From: Prosapia bicincta
Taxonomy: Eukaryota; Arthropoda; Insecta; Hemiptera; Cercopidae
Assembly (NCBI GenBank): GCA_036971475.1
Contig: JBAIZL010000002.1
Location: 327,101,145 to 327,165,144, forward strand
DNA length: 64,000 bases
Direction of reading: 5' to 3'
The translations under genes were made by a program, and so were the position numbers. Below the pieces are notes generated by a model, which was not told the DNA's origin, ran no database searches, and worked only from the letters and a program-made list of their open reading frames with translations. This document shows positions 1 to 13,559 of this stretch, piece after piece (position 1 is the stretch's first letter; each line of letters begins with the position of its first letter).

Positions 1-1055
1 ATAGTCGATAGTTCTTATGTGTTCAGACCAACATACATCTAGTGGAGATACTAAAGCACTACAAGTGTACAGACCAACACACTTCCTGAGTATGTACTGT
101 AGTTTTATGTGTACAGACCAACACTCTTCTTGCGTATAGTCGATAGTTCTTATGTGTACAGACCAACACACATCTTGTGGAGATACTAAAGCACTACAAG
201 TGTACAGACCAACACACTTCCTGAGTATGTACTATAGTTTTATGTGTACAGACCAACACTCTTCTTGCGTATAGTCGATAGTTCTTATGTGTACAGACCA
301 ACATACTTCTTGTGGAGATACTAAAGCTCTACAAATGCACAGACCAACACACTTCCTGAGTATATACATTAGTTTTAATGTGTGTAGACCAACACTCTTT
401 TTGCGTATAGTCGATAGTTCTTATGTGTACAGACCAACAAACTTCCTGAGTATATACTTTAGTTTTAATGTGTGTAAACCAACACTCTTCTTGCATATAG
501 TCGATAGTTTTTATGTGTACAGAACCAACATACTTCTTGTAGAGATACTAAAGCTCTACAAATGTACAGACCAACACACTTCTTGATTATATACTTTAGT
601 TTTAATGTGTTTAGACCAACACTCTTCTTGCGTATAGTCTATAGTTTTTATGTGTACAGACCAACACAATTCTTGTGGAGATACTAAAGCTCTACAAATG
701 TACAGACCAAAACACTTCCTGAGTATGCACTTTAGTTTTAATGTATGTAGACCAACACTCGTCTTGCGTATAGTCGATAGTTCTTATGTGTTCAGAACAA
801 TATACATCTAGTGGAGATACAAAAGCACTACAAGTGTACAGACCAACACACTTCCTGAGTATGTACTGTAGTTTTATGTGTACAGACCAACACTCTTCTT
901 GCGTATAGTCGATAGTTCTTATGTGTACAGACCAACACACATCTTGTGGAGATACTAAAGCACTACAAGTGTACAGACCAACACACTTCCTGAGTATGTA
1001 CTATAGTTTTATGTGTACAGACCATCACTCTTCTTGCGTATAGTCGATAGTTGTT

Positions 1056-3230
1056 ATGTGTACAGACCAACACAATTCTTGTGGAGGTACTAAAGCTCTA
1101 CAAATGTACAGACCAACACACTTCCTGAGTATATACTTTAGTTTTAATGTGTGTAAACCAACACTCTTCTTGCATATAGTCGATAGTTTTTATGTGTACA
1201 GAACCAACATACTTCTTGTAGAGATACTAAAGCTCTACAAATGTATAGACCAACACACTTCTTGATTATATACTTTAGTTTTAATGTGTTTAGACCAACA
1301 CTCTTCTTGCGTATAGTCTATAGTTTTTATGTGTACAGACCAACACAATTCTTGTGGAGATACTAAAGCTCTACAAATGTACAGACCAAAACACTTCCTG
1401 AGTATGCACTTTAGTTTTAATGTATGTAGACCAACACTCTTCTTGCGTATAGTCGATAGTTCTTATGTGTTCAGACCAACATACATCTAGGGGAGATACA
1501 AAAGCACTACAAGTGTACAGACCAACACACTTCCTGAGTATGTACTGTATTTTTTTGTGTACAGACCAACACTCTTCTTGCGTATAGTCGATAGTTCTTA
1601 TGTGTACAGACCAACACACATCTTGTGGAGATACTAAAGCACTACAAGTGTACAGACCAACACACTTCCTGGGTATGTACCATAGTTTTATGTGTACAGA
1701 CCAACACTCTTCTTGCGTATAGTCGATAGTTCTTATGTGTACAGACCAACATACTTCTTGTGGAGATACTAAAGCTCTACAAATGCACAGACCAACACAC
1801 TTCCTGAGTATATACATTAGTTTTAATGTGTGTAGACCAAAACTCTTTATGCGTATAGTCGATAGTTCTTATGTGTTCAGATTTACATACATCTAGTGGA
1901 GATACTAAAGCACTACAAGTGTACAGACCAACACACTTCCTGAGTATGTACTTTAGTTTTAATGTGTGTAGACCAACACTCTTCTGGAGTATAGTCGTTA
2001 GTTCTTATGTGTACAGACCAACATGCTTCTTGTAGAGATACTAAAGCTCTACAAATGTACAGACCAACACACGTCCTGAGTATATACTTTAGTTTTAATG
2101 TGTGTAGACCAACACTCTTTTTGCGTATAGTCTATAGTTTTTATGTGTACAGACCAACACAATTCTTGTGGAGGTACTAAAGCTCTACAAATGTACAGAC
2201 CAACACACTTCCTGAGTATATACTTTAGTTTTAATGTGTGTAAACCAACACTCTTCTTGCATATAGTCGATAGTTTTTATGTGTACAGAACCAACATACT
2301 TCTTGTAGAGATACTAAAGCTCTACAAATGTATAGACCAACACACTTCTTGATTATATACTTTAGTTTTAATGTGTTTAGACCAACACTCTTCTTGCGTA
2401 TAGTCTATAGTTTTTATGTGTACAGACCAACACAATTCTTGTGGAGATACTAAAGCTCTACAAATGTACAGACCAAAACACTTCCTGAGTATGCACTTTA
2501 GTTTTAATGTATGTAGACCAACACTCTTCTTGCGTATAGTCGATAGTTCTTATGTGTTCAGACCAACATACATCTAGGGGAGATACAAAAGCACTACAAG
2601 TGTACAGACCAACACACTTCCTGAGTATGTACTGTAGTTTTATGTGTACAGACCAACACTCTTCTTGCGTATAGTCGATAGTTCCTATGTGTACAGACCA
2701 ACACACATCTTGTGGAGATACTAAAGCACTACAAGTGTACAGACCAACACACTTCCTGGGTATGTACTATAGTTTTATGTGTACAGACCAACACTCTTCT
2801 TGCGTATAGTCGATAGTTCTTATGTGTACAGACCAACATACTTCTTGTGGAGATACTAAAGCTCTACAAATGCACAGACCAACACACTTCCTGAGTATAT
2901 ACATTAGTTTTAATGTGTGTAGACCAACACTCTTTATGCGTATAGTCGATAGTTCTTATGTGTTCAGACCAACATACATCTAGTGGAGATACTAAAGCAC
3001 TATAAGTGTACAGACCAACACACTTCCTGAGTATGTACTTTAGTTTTAATGTGTGTAGACCAACACTCTTCTGGAGTATAGTCGTTAGTTCTTATGTGTA
3101 CAGACCAACATGCTTCTTGTAGAGATACTAAAGCTCTACAAATGTACAGACCAACACACGTCCTGAGTATATACTTTAGTTTTAATGTGTGTAGACCAAC
3201 ACTCTCCTTGCGTATAGTCGATAGTTTTTA
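1056..3230 (+). repeat. Higher-order duplication in array A, offset 1,087 bp
   Basis: The blocks at about 1,056-2,142 and 2,143-3,230 match at a constant offset of 1,087 bp (eight 136-bp units). Shared private variants support this: the CGTATAGTCTATAG variant of monomer c at 1,310 and 2,397, the CTAGGGGAGATAC variant near 1,489 and 2,576, and TTCTGGAGTATAG near 1,983 and 3,070. A few substitutions separate the copies, for example the damaged box AGATTTACATAC near 1,880. A related block upstream (CGTATAGTCTATAG at 631) lies 679 bp, or five units, before the first copy. The outer limits are approximate. Confidence 0.75.
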
Positions 3231-5489
3231 TGTGTACAGACCAACACAATTCTTGTGGAGGTACTAAAGCTCTTTAAATGTACAGACCAACACACTTCCT
3301 GAGTATATATTTTAATTTTAATGTGTGTAGACCAACACTCTTCTTGCGTATAGTCGATAGTTTTTATGTGTACAGACAAACACAATTCTTGTGGAGATAC
3401 TAAAGCTCTACAAATGTACAGACCAACACACTTCCTGAGTATATGCTTTAGTTTTAATGTGTGAAACCAACACTCTTCTTGCATATAGTCAATAGTTTTT
3501 ATGTGTACAGACCAACATTTTTCTTGTAGAGATACTAAAGCTCTACAAATGTACAGACCAACACTGTTCCTGAGTATATACTTTATTTTAATGTGTGTAG
3601 ACCAACACTCTTTTTGCGTATAGTCTATAGTTTTTATGTGTACAGACCAACACAATTCTTGTGGAGATACTAAAGCTCTACAAATGTACAGACCAAAACA
3701 CTTCCTGAGTATGTACTTTAGTTTTAATGTATGTAGACCAACACTCTTCTTGCGTATAGTCGATAGTTCTTATGTGTTCAGACCAACATACATCTAGTGG
3801 AGATACTAAAGCACTACAAGTGTACAGACCAACACACTTCCTGAGTATGTACTGTAGTTTTATGTGTACAGACCAACACTCTTCTTGCGTATAGTCGATA
3901 GTTCTTATGTGTACAGACCAACACACATCTTGTGGAGATACTAAAGCACTACAAGTGTAAAGACCAACACACTTCCTGAGTATGTACTATAGTTTTATGT
4001 GTACAGACCAACACTCTTCTTGCGTATAGTCGATAGTTTTTATGTGTACAGACCAACACAATTCTTGTGGAGGTACTAAAGCTCTACAAATGTACAGACC
4101 AACACACTTCCTGAGTATATACTTTAGTTTTAATGTGTGTAAACCAACACTCTTCTTGCATATAGTCGATAGTTTTTATGTGTACAGAACCAACATACTT
4201 CTTGTAGAGATACTAAAGCTCTACAAATGTATAGACCAACACACTTCTTGATTATATACTTTAGTTTTAATGTGTTTAGACCAACACTCTTCTTGCGTAT
4301 AGTCGATCGTTCTTATGTGTTCAGACCAACATACATCTAGTGGAGATACTAAAGCACTACAAGTGTACAGACCAACACACTTCCTGAGTATGTACTGTAG
4401 TTTTATGTGTACAGACCAACACTCTTCTTGCGTATAGTCGATAGTCCTTATGTGTACAGACCAACACACATCTTGTGGAGATACTAAAGCACTACAAGTG
4501 TACAGACCAACACACTTCCTGAGTATTGACTATAGTTTTATGTGTACAGACCAACACTCTTCTTGCGTATAGTCGATAGTTCTTATGTGTACAGACCAAC
4601 ATACTTCTTGTGGAGATACTAAAGCTCTACAAATGCACAGACCAACACACTTCCTGAGTATATACATTAGTTTTAATGTGTGTAGACCAACACTCTTTTT
4701 GCGTATAGTCGATAGTTCTTATGTGTACAGACCAACAAACTTCCTGAGTATATACTTTAGTTGTAATGTGTGTAAACCAACACTCTTCTTGCATATAGTC
4801 GATAGTTTTTATGTGTACAGAACCAACATACTTCTTGTAGAGATACTAAAGTTCTACAAATGTACAGACCAACACACTTCTTGATTATATACTTTAGTTT
4901 TAATGTGTTTAGACCAACACTCTTCTTGCGCATAGTCGATAGTTTTTATGTGTACAGACCAACACAATTCTTGTGGAGATACTAAAGCTCTACAAATGTA
5001 CAGACCAAAACACTTCGTGAGTATGTACTTTAGTTTTAATGTATGTAGACCAACACTCTTCTTGCGTATAGTCGATAGTTCTTATGTGTTCAGACCAACA
5101 TACATCTAGGGGAGATACTAAAGCACTACAAGTGTACAGACCAACACACTTCCTGAGTATGTACTATAGTTTTATGTGTACAGACCAACACTCTTCTTGC
5201 GTATAGTCGATAGTTCTTATGTGTACAGACCAACATGCTTCTTGTAGAGATACTAAAGCTCTACAAATGTACAGACCAACACACGTCCTGAGTATATACT
5301 TTAGTTTTAATGTGTGTAGACCAACACTCTCCTTGCGTATAGTCGATAGTTTTTATGTGTACAGACCAACACAATTCTTGTGGAGATACTAAAGCTCTAC
5401 AAATGTACAGACCAACACACTTCCTGAGTATATACTTTAGTTTTAATGTGTGTAGACCAACACTCTTCTTGCGTATAGTCGATAGTTTT

Positions 5490-7073
5490 TATGTGTACAG
5501 ACCAACATACTTCTTGTGGAGATACTAAAGCTCTACAAATGCACAGACAAACACATTCTGAGTATATACATTAGTTTTAATGTGTGTAGACCAACACTCT
5601 TTATGCGTATAGTCGATAGTTCTTATGTGTTCAGACCAACATACATCTAGTGGAGATACTAAAGCACTACAAGTGTACAGACCAACACACTTCCTGAGTA
5701 TGTACTTTAGTTTTAATGTGTGTAGACCAACACTCTTCTGGAGTATAGTCGTTAGTTCTTATGTGTACAGACCAACATGCTTCTTGTAGAGATACTAAAG
5801 CTCTACAAATGTACAGACCAACACACGTCCTGAGTATATACTTTAGTTTTAATGTGTGTAGACCAACACTCTCCTTGCGTATAGTCGATAGTTTTTATGT
5901 GTACAGACCAACACAATTCTTGTGGAGGTACTAAAGCTCTTTAAATGTACAGACCAACACACTTCCTGAGTATATGCTTTAGTTTTAATGTGTGAAACCA
6001 ACACTCTTCTTGCATATAGTCAATAGTTTTTATGTGTTCAGACCAACATATTTCTTGTAGAGATACTAAAGCTCTACAAATGTACAGACCAACACTGTTC
6101 CTGAGTATATACTTTAGTTTTATGTGTGTAGACCAACACTCTTTTTGCGTATAGTCGATAGTTTTTATGTGTACAGACCAACACAAATCTTGTGGAAATA
6201 CTAATGCTCTACAAATGTACAGACCAAAACACTTCCTGAGTATGTACTTTAGTTTTAATGTGTGTAGACCAACACTCTTCTTGCGTATAGTCGTTAGTTC
6301 TTATGTGTACAGACCAACATGCTTCTTGTAGAGATACTAAAGCTCTACAAATGTACAGACCAACACACTTCCTGAGTATATACTTTAGTTTTAATGTGAG
6401 TAGACCAACACTCTTCTTGCGTATAGTCGATAGTTTTTATGTGTACAGACCAACACAATTCTTGTGGAGGTACTAAAGCTCTACAAATGTACAGACCAAC
6501 ACACTTCCTGAGTATATACTTTAGTTTTAATGTGTGTAAACCAACACTCTTCTTGCGTATAGTCGATAGTTTTTATGTGTACAGACCAACATGCTTCTTG
6601 TAGAGATACTAAAGCTCTACAAATATACAGACCAACACACTTCGTGAGTATATACTTTAGTTTTAATGTGTGTAGACCAACACTCTTCTTGCGTATAGTC
6701 GATAGTTTTTTATGTGTACAGACCAACACAATTCTTGTGGAGATACTAAAGCTCTACAAATGTACAGACCAAAACACTTCCTGAGTATGTACTTTAGTTT
6801 TAATGTGTGTAGACCAACACTCTTATTGCGTATAGTCGATAGTTCTTATGTGTTCAGACCAACATACATCTAGTGGAGATACTAAAGCACTACAAGTGTA
6901 CAGACCAACACTCTTCTTGCGTATAGTCGATAGTTCTTATGTGTACAGACCAACATACATCTTGTGGAGATACTAAAGCACTACAAGTGTACAGACCAAC
7001 ACACTTTCTGAGTATATACTTTAGTTTTAATGTGTGCAGACCAACACTCTTCTTGCGTATAGTCGATAGTTTT
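5490..7073 (+). repeat. Array A segment, copy 1 of a duplication offset 2,945 bp
   Basis: This segment recurs at about 8,435-10,018. Markers at the same 2,945-bp offset include the shortened box GTGTGAAACCAACAC (5,994 and 8,939 for the GAAACCA part), the monomer with GTTAGTTCTTATG (5,752 and 8,697), and the six-T variant GATAGTTTTTTATG. Similarity is lost after about 7,073 and 10,018, where one copy has ACAATTCTTGTGGAGG and the other ACATACTTCTTGTGGAG. The copies are not adjacent; about 1.36 kb of other array A units lies between them. Confidence 0.7.
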
Positions 7074-8434
7074 TATGTGTACAGACCAACACAATTCTTG
7101 TGGAGGTACTAAAGCTCTACAAATGTACAGACCAACACACTTCCTGAGTATATACTTTAGTTTTAATGTGTGTAAACCAACACTCTTCTTGCATATAGTC
7201 TATAGTTTTTATGTGTACAGAACCAACATACTTGTTGTAGAGATACTAAAGCTCTACAAATGTATAGACCAACACACTTCTTGATTATATACTTTAGTTT
7301 TAATGTGTTTAGACCAACACTCTTCTTGCGCATAGTCGATAGTTTTTATGTGTACAGACCAACACAATTCTTGTGGAGATACTAAAGCTCTACAAATGTA
7401 CAGACCAAAACACTTCCTGAGTATGTACTTTAGTTTTAATGTATGTAGACCAACACTCTTCTTGCGTATAGTCGATAGTTCTTATGTGTTCAGACCAACA
7501 TACATCTAGGGGAGATACTAAAGCACTACAAGTGTACAGACCAACACATTTCCTGAGTATGTACTGTAGTTTTATGTGTACAGACCAACACTCTTCTTGC
7601 GTATAGTCGATAGTTCTTATGTGTACAGACCAACACACATCTTGTGGAGATACAAAAGCACTACAAGTGTACAGACCAACACACTTCCTGAGTATGTACT
7701 ATAGTTTTATGTGTACAGACCAACACTCTTCTTGCGTATAGTCGATAGTTCTTATGTGTACAGACCAACATACTTCTTGTGGAGATACTAAAGCTCTACA
7801 AATGCACAGACCAATACACTTCCTGAGTATATACATTAGTTTTAATGTGTGTAGACCAACACTCTTTATGCGTATAGTCGATAGTTCTTATGTGTTCAGA
7901 CCAACATACATCTAGTGGAGATACTACAGCACTACAAGTGTACAGACCAACACACTTCCTGAGTATGTACTTTAGTTTTAATGTGTGTAGACCAACACTC
8001 TTCTGGAGTATAGTCGTTAGTTCTTATGTGTACAGACCAACATGCTTCTTGTAGAGATACTAAAGCTCTACAAATGTACAGACCAACACACGTCCTGAGT
8101 ATATACTTTAGTTTTAATGTGTGTAGACCAACACTCTCCTTGCGTATAGTCGATAGTTTTTATGTGTACAGACCAACACAATTCTTGTGGAGATACTAAA
8201 GCTCTACAAATGTACAGACCAACACACGTCCTGAGTATATACTTTAGTTTTAATGTGTGTAGACCAACACTCTTCTGGAGTATAGTCGTTAGTTCTTATG
8301 TGTACAGACCAACATGCTTCTTGTAGAGATACTAAAGCTCTACAAATGTACAGACCAACACACGTCCTGAGTATATACTTTAGTTTTAATGTGTGTAGAC
8401 CAACACTCTCCGTGCGTATAGTCGATAGTTTTTA

Positions 8435-10018
8435 TGTGTACAGACCAACATACTTCTTGTGGAGATACTAAAGCTCTACAAATGCACAGACCAACACACT
8501 TTCTGAGTATATACATTAGTTTTAATGTGTGTAGACCAACACTCTTTATGCGTATAGTCGATAGTTCTTATGTGTTCAGACCAACATACATCTAGTGGAG
8601 ATACTAAAGCACTACAAGTGTACAGACCAACACACTTCCTGAGTATGTACTTTAGTTTTAATGTGTGTAGACCAACACTCTTCTGGAGTATAGTCGTTAG
8701 TTCTTATGTGTACAGACCAACATGCTTCTTGTAGAGATACTAAAGCTCTACAAATGTACAGACCAACACACGTCCTGAGTATATACTTTAGTTTTAATGT
8801 GTGTAGACCAACACTCTCCTTGCGTATAGTCGATAGTTTTTATGTGTACAGACCAACACAATTCTTGTGGAGGTACTAAAGCTCTTTAAATGTACAGACC
8901 AACACACTTCCTGAGTATATGCTTTAGTTTTAATGTGTGAAACCAACACTCTTCTTGCATATAGTCAATAGTTTTTATGTGTACAGACCAACATATTTCT
9001 TGTAGAGATACTAAAGCTCTACAAATGTACAGACCAACACTGTTCCTGAGTATATACTTTAGTTTTAATGTGTGTAGACCAACACTCTTTTTGCGTATAG
9101 TCGATAGTTTTTATGTGTACAGACCAACACAAATCTTGTGGAGATACTAATGCTCTACAAATGTACAGACCAAAACACTTCCTGAGTATGTACTTTAGTT
9201 TTAATGTGTGTAGACCAACACTCTTCTTGCGTATAGTCGTTAGTTCTTATGTGTACAGACCAACATGCTTCTTGTAGAGATACTAAAGCTCTACAAATGT
9301 ACAGACCAACACACTTCCTGAGTATATACTTTAGTTTTAATGTGAGTAGACCAACACTCTTCTTGCGTATAGTCGATAGTTTTATGTGTACAGGCCAACA
9401 CAATTCTTGTGGAGGTACTAAAGCTCTACAAATGTACAGACCAACACACTTCCTGAGTATATACTTTAGTTTTAATGTGTGTAAACCAACACTCTTCTTG
9501 CGTATAGTCGATAGTTTTTATGTGTACAGACCAACATGCTTCTTGTAGAGATACTAAAGCTCTACAAATGTACAGACCAACACACTTCGTGAGTATATAC
9601 TTTAGTTTTAATGTGTGTAGACCAACACTCTTCTTGCGTATAGTCGATAGTTTTTTATGTGTACAGACCAACACAATTCTTGTGGAGATACTAAAGCTCT
9701 ACAAATGTACAGACCAAAACACTTCCTGAGTATGTACTTTAGTTTTAATGTGTGTAGACCAACACTCTTATTGCGTATAGTCGATTGTTCTTATGTGTTC
9801 AGACCAACATACATCTAGTGGAGATACTAAAGCACTACAGGTGTACAGACCAACACTCTTCTTGCGTATAGTCGATAGTTCTTATGTGTACAGACCAACA
9901 CACATCTTGTGGAGATACTAAAGCACTACAAGTGTACAGACCAACACACTTTCTGAGTATATACTTTAGTTTTAATGTGTGCAGACCAACACTCTTCTTG
10001 CGTATAGTCGATAGTTTT
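8435..10018 (+). repeat. Array A segment, copy 2 of a duplication offset 2,945 bp
   Basis: Partner of the block at about 5,490-7,073, with the same series of private variants in the same order. Small differences exist: copy 2 has GATAGTTTTATGTG near 9,378 where copy 1 has one more T, and CAGGTGTACAG near 9,838 where copy 1 has CAAGTGTACAG. This suggests duplication followed by modest divergence. Confidence 0.7.
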
Positions 10019-11246
10019 TATGTGTACAGACCAACATACTTCTTGTGGAGATACTAAAGCTCTACAAATGTACAGCCCAACACACTCCCTGAGTATATAC
10101 TTTAGTTTTAATGTGTGCAGACCAACACTCTTCTTGCATATAGTCGATAGTTATTATGTGTACAGACCAACATACTTCTTGTGGAGATACTAAAGCTCTA
10201 CAAATGCACAGACCAACACACTTTCTGAGTATATACATTAGTTTTAATGTGCGTAGACCAACACTCTTTATGCGTATAGTCGATAGTTCTTATGTGTTCA
10301 GACCAACATACATCTAGTGGAGATACTAAAGCACTACAAGTGTACAGACCAACACACACGTCCTGAGTATGTACTATAGTTTTATGTGTACAGACCATCA
10401 CTCTTCTTACGTATTGTCGATAGTTCTTATGTGTACAGACCAACACACATCTTGTGGAGATACTAAAGCACTACAAGTGTACAGACCAACACACTTCCTG
10501 AGTATATACTTTAGTTTTAATGTGTGCAGACCAACACTCTTCTTGCATATAGTCGATAGTTTTATGTGTACAGACCAACATACTTCTTGTGGAGATACTA
10601 AAGCTCTACAAATGCACAGACCAACACACTTCCTGAGTATATACTTTAGTTTTAATGTGTGTAGACCAACACTCTTCTTGCGTATAGTCGATGGTTTTTA
10701 TGTGTACAGACCAACACGATTCTTGTGGAGATACTAAAGCTCTACAAATGTACAGACCAACACACTTCCTGAGTATATGCTTTAGTTTTAATGTGTGAAA
10801 CCAACACTCTTCTTGCATATAGTCAATAGTTTTTATGTGTACAGACCAACATATTTCTTGTAGAGATACTAAAGGTCTACAAATGTACAGACCAACACAC
10901 TTCTTGAGTATATACTTTAGTTTTAATGTGTGTAGACCAACACTCTTTTTGCGTATAGTCGATAGTTTTTATGTGTACAGACCAACACAATTCTTGTGGA
11001 GATACTAATGCTCTACAAATGTAAAGACCAAAACACTTCCTGATTATGTACTTTAGTTTTAATGTGTGTACACCAACACTCTTCTTGCGTATAGTCGTTA
11101 CTTCTTATGTGTACAGACCAACATGCTTCTTGTAGAGGTACTAAAGCTATACAAATGTACAGACCAACACACTTCCTGAGTATATACTTTAGTTTTAATG
11201 TGTGTAGACCAACACTCTCCTTGCGTATAGTCGATAGTTTTCATGT

Positions 11247-12300
11247 GTGTAGGGACTATGTCACTAGAAGTGTACAAACCATTATATATCTTGCATATAG
11301 AAGATACCTCTTTGTACGGACCAACACACTTCTTGTGCAGACACTATATCACTACAAGTGTAACGTGTACCTTCTATCTTCTTGCGTATTGACTATAGTT
11401 CTTATGTGCACAGACCAATACATTTCTATAGCAGAGACTTTATAACTATAAGTGTACAGTCCGTTATATTTCTGGCGTTATATTTATGACGATAGTTCTT
11501 ATGTGTACAGGCCAACACACATCTATTGCAGAGACTATATCACTACATGTGTACAGACCATTATACGTCGCGTATAGACGATAGTTTTTATTTGTACAGA
11601 CCAAAACTGTTCTAGTGCAAAAACTTTATCACTACAAGTGTACAGACCATTATACGTCTTGCGTGTAGACGATAGTTTTTATGTGTACAGACCAACACAC
11701 TTCTAGTGCAGAGACTATATCACTACAAGTGTTCAGACCAATATACATCTTGCGTAAAGACGATAGATCTTAAATGAACAGACAAACACACTTCTATTAC
11801 AGAGACTACAAGTGTTATATTACTACAAATGTACTGAATATTATATTAGAATATTACCCTGCATATAGTCGATAATTAAGTGTACAGACTAACACACTTA
11901 TACTGCACAGACTATACATTACAAATTTTCACATCTTTACACGTCTAAATGATAGATCTTATGTGTACAAACCAATACACTGCCAGTGCAAAGACTATAT
12001 CACTACAAATGTACAGACAGTTATACTTCTGGCGTATTGACGATAGTTCCTATATGTACAGATCAAAACACTTCTAGTGCAGAAACTATATCACTATAGG
12101 TGTACAGACCATTATACTTCTTGCGTATAGACGTTATTTCTTATGTGTATTGACCAATATAAGTCTAGTGCAGAGACTATATTTCTACAAGTGAACATAC
12201 CATTATACCTCTTACGTATATACGATAGTTGTTTTGTGTACAGACCGACACACTTCTAGTGCAGAGACTATATCACTACAAGTGTACTAACCTTTATATT
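11247..12300. repeat. Junction and degenerate left edge of satellite array B
   Basis: At about 11,247 the array A unit (ending GTGTGTAG) switches within one monomer to array B-type sequence (GGACTATGTCACTAG then GTGTACAAACCATTATA). For the next ~1 kb the B-type dimers are clearly more divergent than in the core: boxes read TGTACTGAATATTATA, TTTTCACATCTTTACACG and GTACAGACAGTTATAC, with small indels. Degenerate units at the edge of a satellite are expected where unequal exchange rarely homogenises. No gene is seen. Confidence 0.85.
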
Positions 12301-13559
12301 TCTTGCGTATAGACGATACTTCTTATGTATACAGACCAACACACTTCTAGTGCAGAGGCTATATCACTTCACGTGTATAGACCATTATACTTCTTGCGTA
12401 AGGACGATATTTCTTATGTGTATTGACCAACATAAGTCTAACGCAGAGACTATATTTTTACAAGTGAACATACCATTATACCTCTTACGTATATACGATA
12501 GTTGTTTGATGTACAGAACGACACACTTCTAGTGCAGAGACTGTATCACTTCACGTGTACAGACCATTTTATTTCTTGCGTATAGACGATATTTCTTATG
12601 TGTACGGACCAACACACTTCTAGTGCAGAGACTATATCACTAAAAGTGTACAGACCATTATACTTCTTGCGTATAGAAGATACTTCTTATGTTTACGGAC
12701 CAACACACGTCTAGTGCAGAGACTATATCACTACAAGTATACTAACCATTATATTTCTTGCGTATAGAAGATACTTTTTATGTGTACGGACCGATAGACT
12801 TCTAGTGCAGAGACTATATCAGTACAAGTGTACAAACCATTATATTTCTTGCGTATAGAAGATACTTCTAATGTGTACAGACCGACACACTTCTAGTGCA
12901 GAGACTATATCACTACAAGTGTACTAACCATTATATTTCTTGCGTATAGAAGATACTTCTTATGTGTACAGACCAACACACTTCTAGTGCAGAGACTATA
13001 TCACTACAAGTGTACAAACCATTATACTTCTTGCGTATAGAAGATACTTTTTATGTGTACGGACCAACACACTTCTAGTGCAGAGACTATATCACTACAA
13101 ATGTACAAACCATTATACCTCTTACGTATATACGATAGTTTTTTTGTGTACAGACCGACACACTTCTAGTGCAGAGACTATATCACTACAAGTGTACTAA
13201 CCATTATATTTCTTGCGTATAAAAGATACTTCTGATGTAAACAGACCAACACACTTCTAGTGCAGAGACTATATCACTTCACGTGTATAGACCATTATAC
13301 TTCTTGCGTATAGACGATATATCTTATATGTATTGTGCAACATAAGTCTAACGCAGAGACTATATTTTTACAAGTGAAAATACCATTATACCTCTTACGT
13401 ATATACGAAAGTTGTTTGATGTACAGACCGACACACTTCTAGTGCAGAGACTATATCACTACAAGTGTACAAACGACTATACTTCTTGCGTATAGAAGAT
13501 ACTTCTTATGTGTACGGACCAACACACTTCTAGTGCAGAGACTATATCACTACAAGTGT

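Larger units (their letters stand above)
1..11246. repeat. Satellite array A: ~135-136-bp trimeric unit of ~45-bp monomers
   Basis: Tandem array that runs off the left edge of the window. Counting the recurring AGACC box at 71, 115, 160 and 206 gives steps of 44, 45 and 46 bp, so one unit is about 135 bp. Monomer a contains TTGTGGAGATACTAAAG, monomer b contains CCTGAGTATATACTTTAG, and monomer c contains CTTGCGTATAGTCGATAG. Each starts with a form of GTGTACAGACCAACAC or GTGTGTAGACCAACAC. Units differ by scattered substitutions (for example ACATACATCTAG against ACAATTCTTG) and a 1-bp length change in monomer b. Because 135 is divisible by three, spurious ORFs stay open on both strands (for example 148 codons at 1,371-1,817 minus). 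I see no real gene. It is a satellite by structure; its family name is unknown to me. Confidence 0.97.

Noticed and set aside
1371..1817. 148-codon minus-strand ORF and many similar 69-157-codon ORFs in array A
   Set aside because: They occur on both strands, repeat with the satellite unit, and stay open because ~135 bp is a multiple of three. Their peptides are repeats of a CWSVH/YTQE-like or RPTHFLSIYFS-like pattern with no known domain.
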